DNA of 64,000 nucleotides, taken from Stichopus chloronotus (taxonomy: Eukaryota > Echinodermata > Holothuroidea > Aspidochirotida > Stichopodidae). Below the pieces are notes generated by a model that did not search any database, was not told the origin of the DNA, and saw only the letters and a program-made list of their open reading frames with translations. Within the stretch, counting starts at the first letter, position 1. The number at the start of each line of letters is the position of its first letter. Location of the stretch: the NCBI GenBank assembly GCA_021234535.1, contig CM037843.1, positions 4,792,820-4,856,819 on the forward strand, given 5' to 3'. This document shows, piece after piece, positions 56,001-62,000 of this stretch. Made by a program: the position numbers and the translations under genes.

Positions 56001-59000
56001 GTTTCCGTTGTTAAGAAAAAAGCTGTTTAACATGTGTGTGTCTTTCTACCCACTGTGTGAATTCAACTTGAGTAGCTATGAGGTCTTCATATTACATTTG
56101 GCATTGCAGTGTAACTTGCTACATCATTGAAAGATCGGTATGCACTAAAAAACACCTTGGAAGCAATTTAGATTGATGCAGTAGTGTTTGTATTCCACCA
56201 CCACCCACTTTCTCATCGTACTATAAACAATTAGGCATGTGTCTTCAGTATAGTTATCAAGATTTTAATAATCACCACAGACCAACGCTACACCACTTGC
56301 TGACAGTCACCGACTTACCAACTGGAGATGTTGTGAACGATGGAATGCTGGTTCTCAGGAGAGTCCCGCCACTGCAAACCTTGCGGGAAATGAACGATGA
56401 AATGATACCTTCTGAGCTTAATCAAAGAGTAGCAGGCAGTGAGTCATATAATGGTGGACAAAACAAATCTCCTCTCCATTTTGTCAAACTGGTCTTTGTC
56501 AGTGGTTCCAATTAGTTTTACAGATGAGTGCCATTAATACAAAATGGGCAAGTATTTTTCATAATTGCCACATCACAGTGATCACTTGTGGTTCGTCGTG
56601 TAACGAATCTAAGTTCTAGTGTCTCTACCTGGTCCAATAGTCGGAACTGGGTACCAACAGTCTGCAGTGGGTCAAGTACCCAGAGTCTTCCATTTGACAA
56701 TGTGTTTGTTGTTAAGTCATAATACCATACTTTACTTTAAATGTTGATAAAACACTACATCGTATGTATGGGAAATGCAAATGAAATTAGGATAAAGTAC
56801 CACTTTAACATTTTGTCTCACGTACAATATATGTGAGTAAAAGTTTTGGAGTTGGACAGCAATTTGAGAACCAGGTCATGTCATCGTAAGTCAGGTAAGT
56901 CCAGAGCAAAGGCTACCACCTTCCATATTTTTATAAGACAATCAAATATTTCCCAAATTAAGTCCCTCCTACATAACCTATGTCTGAAGACAACTGTGAC
57001 ACTATGATCACATAACATCAGCAGTGGTAAAAAAAGTTTATCTGTAAATACAAGATAACTTGTTATTGGTCACAGCAGCAGCAAGATGGCAGAAATCCAA
57101 AGATCCGAAAAGTTCCACTACTTCAACTGAAACTAGACTCATGAATCAGAACAAAAATCCCCCATCTTGCCAGAGGCATATGATTTATAATGGGCCGAGC
57201 TTCCCTTGAAAAAGTTTACAAAATTGTGACACTATAGCAGATCTACTAAAGATTACAGAAACACAAATCAATCTTTAATTTGCTATGACAGCATGGAATG
57301 ACATCTCCCTGCAATTTTCTACATTCTTCAGTATACATTTTCCACATGCGGCCTTAAAATGCTTACACAATAGTACTTTGAAATGACCTCATACGATTAC
57401 ATCTTTGAATGTATGGATTCTAATGATAATAAATTTATTTGTTTTTACTTAATATGGACAGCTCACCAGGGTGAAATGGTCTCCCAACGGATCTCGTAGA
57501 GATTTCACGACCGTTCCCATCCTGGGAGAAGAGAAGGACAGGTCATCCGAGGTCACAGAGTCGTCCATTTCCATGGAGAGATTTATCGAGACTGGCGAAA
57601 GTAACATCACCTGAAAGAGCAAAATGCAGTGATAAAATGAGGATTGCCTTGGCAATAAGGTAGAGTACAATCTCTGGTAGCAAATGTTGGTAGAAATTAA
57701 GACTGTGGCTTTTTCAGCTTCTTTATGATACAAAATGAGGGATTCAAACATTAAGCAAAAGATGCAGAGGTTGATCATGAGTGGCCACATGATGAAATGT
57801 GGGAAGAGCCATTGAAATGGAGAGTATGTATTGTAGATGGTAAATTACATGCTAACATCTATGAGGACTATCAAAACATAGTAACTTAATAGAGCTGGTC
57901 AAGCACGAACAATTGTAAAAACAAGTCTGTCACAAATATGCTGTTTCTTCCCTTGCCAAGGTACTCCACATGGTGAACATACCATGCGACTCTGCAATAC
58001 CCACTTACGTGCAGAGGCATGATGAAGAAAAGTGAGGTGCTTTAATAGCCCAATCTCTTCCTTCACTCGGCGCTTAAAAAAACATAGTCTATACAACTTT
58101 TATCTTACCCTACCCTTGCCCTGTCCATTTTCCTAGGTTTTGTTCTTTCTTTTATCTATGTATGTTTTTAACATATTCTTAATTTAGTGTATCTGTTTTT
58201 ACATTTTTTACAAGTATTTACTGTGCATTTCAGCATTTGCTGCAATTTGAATTAAGTTTTGACAATATGAAAACAATCACAAGTGGCTCCAATAACAACA
58301 TGTGATAACAAAGAATGTTTCCAGGTTATGCAACAGTCATCAGGGGATAATACCATGACCTCATGCTCAAACAGGGTTGATGAGGTGCGGCTTGATCACT
58401 GCTTGAGCAGCTCGTCGTGTAAAATACCTGGGAGAGCAATAATTCCTTCAGTTGGTGTGTAGTTTGAACTGCAGTGAAGAGCTAGTTAGAGGTTAATATG
58501 AACCATCTCAAATCAACAAATCAATAAGAGGATAAATTTTTTAGCATGCTGATTTAGAATGCCAAGAAGAAACATAGGGTAGAGCATACACCTAGTTGTG
58601 TCAAGTTTATGAATGCGATCAAACCGAAGTGATCATACATCAGCAGGTACATGTTTCTAACCTGGTCATCCTCTGTGTGCACAAAATTAGAGCTTGAGGG
58701 TGTACCCGTTAACACGAGGCTGTCCAGGGGTGTGCTGGGTCGAGGTACTCCGGGGGCCAGGATTCTGTTTGACAGGGCTTGGTGGATACCTGGTACCAAA
58801 ATTCTGCTGATCTGGATATCGACATTGAGAAAATGTTATTGAAGGAAATGGCCGGAAGGCATTTGCAAGCACTAAAACAAATTGAGTCCTGCATTTCTAA
58901 AAGTTACATTCTGTGCTGGGTTTCACATTACCTACATCAGTAATGTATAGTGACCTGTTCTAGAATAGGCTGTCTTGGGTTAAAATATCCCAATTTTGAA

Positions 59001-62000
59001 TGAGCACCCAGATACTGTTGTGTCCCCATAAACTTCCCAAATTTGAAAAACAGTCTCCTTCTGAAACAATTATTGGAAACATGGTTATGCACAATTTTTC
59101 TGGCACACATTCCAATCACATTTTGCTACTCTTGTTTCCCAAAGAACATCAGTCTGACTTGGAAATTGACTTGATTTCTTTACTCCAGTTTAAATATCAA
59201 TTTTACACATATGGCATAAGATAAGACCCCAAAATAGAGTTACAAGTAATATCAAATCAGATATGCTGTAGCATGTCTGTTTGTAGTATGTCTTTGGTGG
59301 CAGGGTAACCAGGGTATTCAGATGCACTTGCAAACAAGAATGCTGACTGCTACATCAATGTGGTGATATGTCACATGGTTTATTGTCCGTGTACAACAGT
59401 GCACAGAAACCATTCTTTAAGTTTGGAATGCAAACATGTCTTGGCTTTGGAATGTATACTGGTCTGTGCCATGGTGTGTGATCTGGTCTGTGCAATGGTG
59501 CCTAATACTAGTCTGTTCTATAGTGTGAGGATTGGACAATGTTGCTGAGTAGTCCAGACTGCTCTGTGGGTGTGCTATGTGCAGGGTACTAAGTGCTGTG
59601 TGTACTTTAGTCTGTGCTATATTTTCTCACTAGTCTCACTTATGGTGGGACAATTTTGTCAAGTCACTGTGTTGTGTTCGCTCCTACATAGTGTGCAGCT
59701 AAACTTGTTTTAGTTTTAAGTAACCTCCTCTATACTGATAGTGTGTTAACTAATCCATAACATGGTGTGTGGGGATGTTTATGCTATTAAACATGAATTG
59801 TTATGTCCTGTCTTGTTTATGCTAACGTCAGTTCTATGGTGTCTAAACTGGTCTTGAAAATGCTACACTGTGTATTCTGGTCTGTGCTACTGTGTGTTGT
59901 CTGGTCTGTGCATATTTGTCTGCTCTATGGTATGGTACCAGACCTGGTCTGCACTGTAGTATGTAATCTTGTTTGTCCAATTGTAATAATACATGCTCTG
60001 GTCTGCGATTTGTCTGGTCAGTGCTTTGCTATATGGACTGTATCATCATACTGTATCATCATCTGCTCTATGGTATCCTAAGTAATTCTTCTTCTCCTAC
60101 CTTCACCAGTCCAGTGTAGAGCACCAGTGAACCAGAAGTGTCAAGAACAATCATCATGTCCATACTCTGAAGAGAAACATAAAGAACTAAAATGAACAGC
60201 AGACCCTAAAAGGAGAACGGAGGGTTAATGCACTTCATGAACAATTAAATTCCATGACTCTTCCATGAGCAATGCACAAAGAATTCATGACAATAAACTT
60301 GTTCATTGGTGTAAAATTTTAAGAAAAAAAAAATCACTTAGTAAAATCACTCAAGGGAGCTTACACAGCCTTTTTCAGAATCACATGACTTTTTCATGAC
60401 TTTTAATCACTTAAACAAAATTCCATGACTTTTCCGGGCCTGGAAAGTGAAAATATAATTACATGATCTTTCCAGGCTGCAGGAACCCTGAGAACACTAT
60501 CGAAGACACATAGCGGATTTTTGGTTGAATGTTTGCAGTGATCTCCTCAAACATACTTCCAAATATTAACCATCACTTCACGAATCAAAAAAGTTTATCA
60601 AAACCTAGTGCTATGCATAGGATGACCAAAACTTGTGCATCACACAAGCAGCAACCACACATCGACGGTCAATTCAAAACCTAATAGGGCAGGAGATAAT
60701 GTATTACAAAAGTTTGAGCTCACTTTGAGGGGTTCTGCATCGCATGCCACGATGTCAGTGACGCTGCCAAAGATTAGTTGGCTCTTGTCATTGCTTTCGC
60801 TGAACTTCAGACATCGCAACTGTTGCCGTTGACGCACCAGGAAACAGAGGTACTTCTGCTTACAGAGATTGCGGGTTATGAACACCTTGGAGGCTCTATT
60901 CAAAACTCCTTCTCCTCTGCAAAAAAAGAGAAACAGGATACAAGCACTTCAAAGATGCTCTGAAAAACTGTCAAATAATAACCAACTGATGTTTAATAAT
61001 TTAGACAAGGCATTTTCATCCAAGCTTACAGAATTTTTTTTGATGAAATGTAAGTTTCTGTAGCCTTATAAAAAGATTACACATACCATAGAAACACATA
61101 AAAAAACAACAGTCTACGAAAAAGATTTAGAAAGTAGTTGCAAGATTTTCAAAACCATATTCTATTTTCAACTGAAGACAGAAGTAGATGTACATTCAAT
61201 GGGCATGAAAATAAAATCCCATTTTGCAAAACATAGTACCCAAGAAAGAATAAAGACTTTGTATTTTGCCAATCTGAGGCTCAGTGATATTAAAAATTAA
61301 AGCATTGAAGATCATACTTAAAAGCAAAGCTGTATCTGAGTTGTATCATTTGGACATGCAATCCTTAATGCCATTTGGTGCGAGTGGCACATTCTCGATT
61401 GTTTTGATTATGTATAGGAAGAATGAATCGAAATAGACATGTAAACCTTTCTGTTCAACTGATTCCATGCTGATGAAAGGAAGATCTTTAAAGAAAAAAA
61501 AAACGACCACTTGGATTCTACCTGCCACTCTGTTCTGTCCACCCTAGTTCCAGGCAAAGGTCAGGGGTCAAAGGCTCATTAATGTCTGCAGATGGTGTAG
61601 CTAAAATGCTCAATGCAGGAGAATATGCCGACCCGAGGGATGAACGATTGTTACGTGCTGCCGGTGTAGTGGGACCACCGAGAGAAGTATGTGAAATGCT
61701 AAGAAAATTGTATAAAGGGAAAATTGATCAAGAGTGATACACGAATGTGACATTAGTATGTAGCTGTAAGGGCTATAACAATGTTTATTCCTTAATCACC
61801 AAATCACTGAACCAGTGTACATGTAGGATGGTGAGAGGTGAAGAAAGGCAACATCAAAGTTTTGATATTTCATCCATGATTTTATCTTGTATCTCAGATG
61901 CACTAAGTAAAAACAGTACTAAAATTGCATTTAAGCCTGACAGCAGCATTTGCAGGCATTACACTGTAGTATTTACACTCTCATGTCAATGAAAAATAAA

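Noticed and set aside
61630..61663. Alternative acceptor CGGCAG for ANAPC1 exon 3
   Set aside because: It needs one leftover base from exon 2, which leaves two; the acceptor at 61,699 fits the phase and adds a block resembling the vertebrate loop end.
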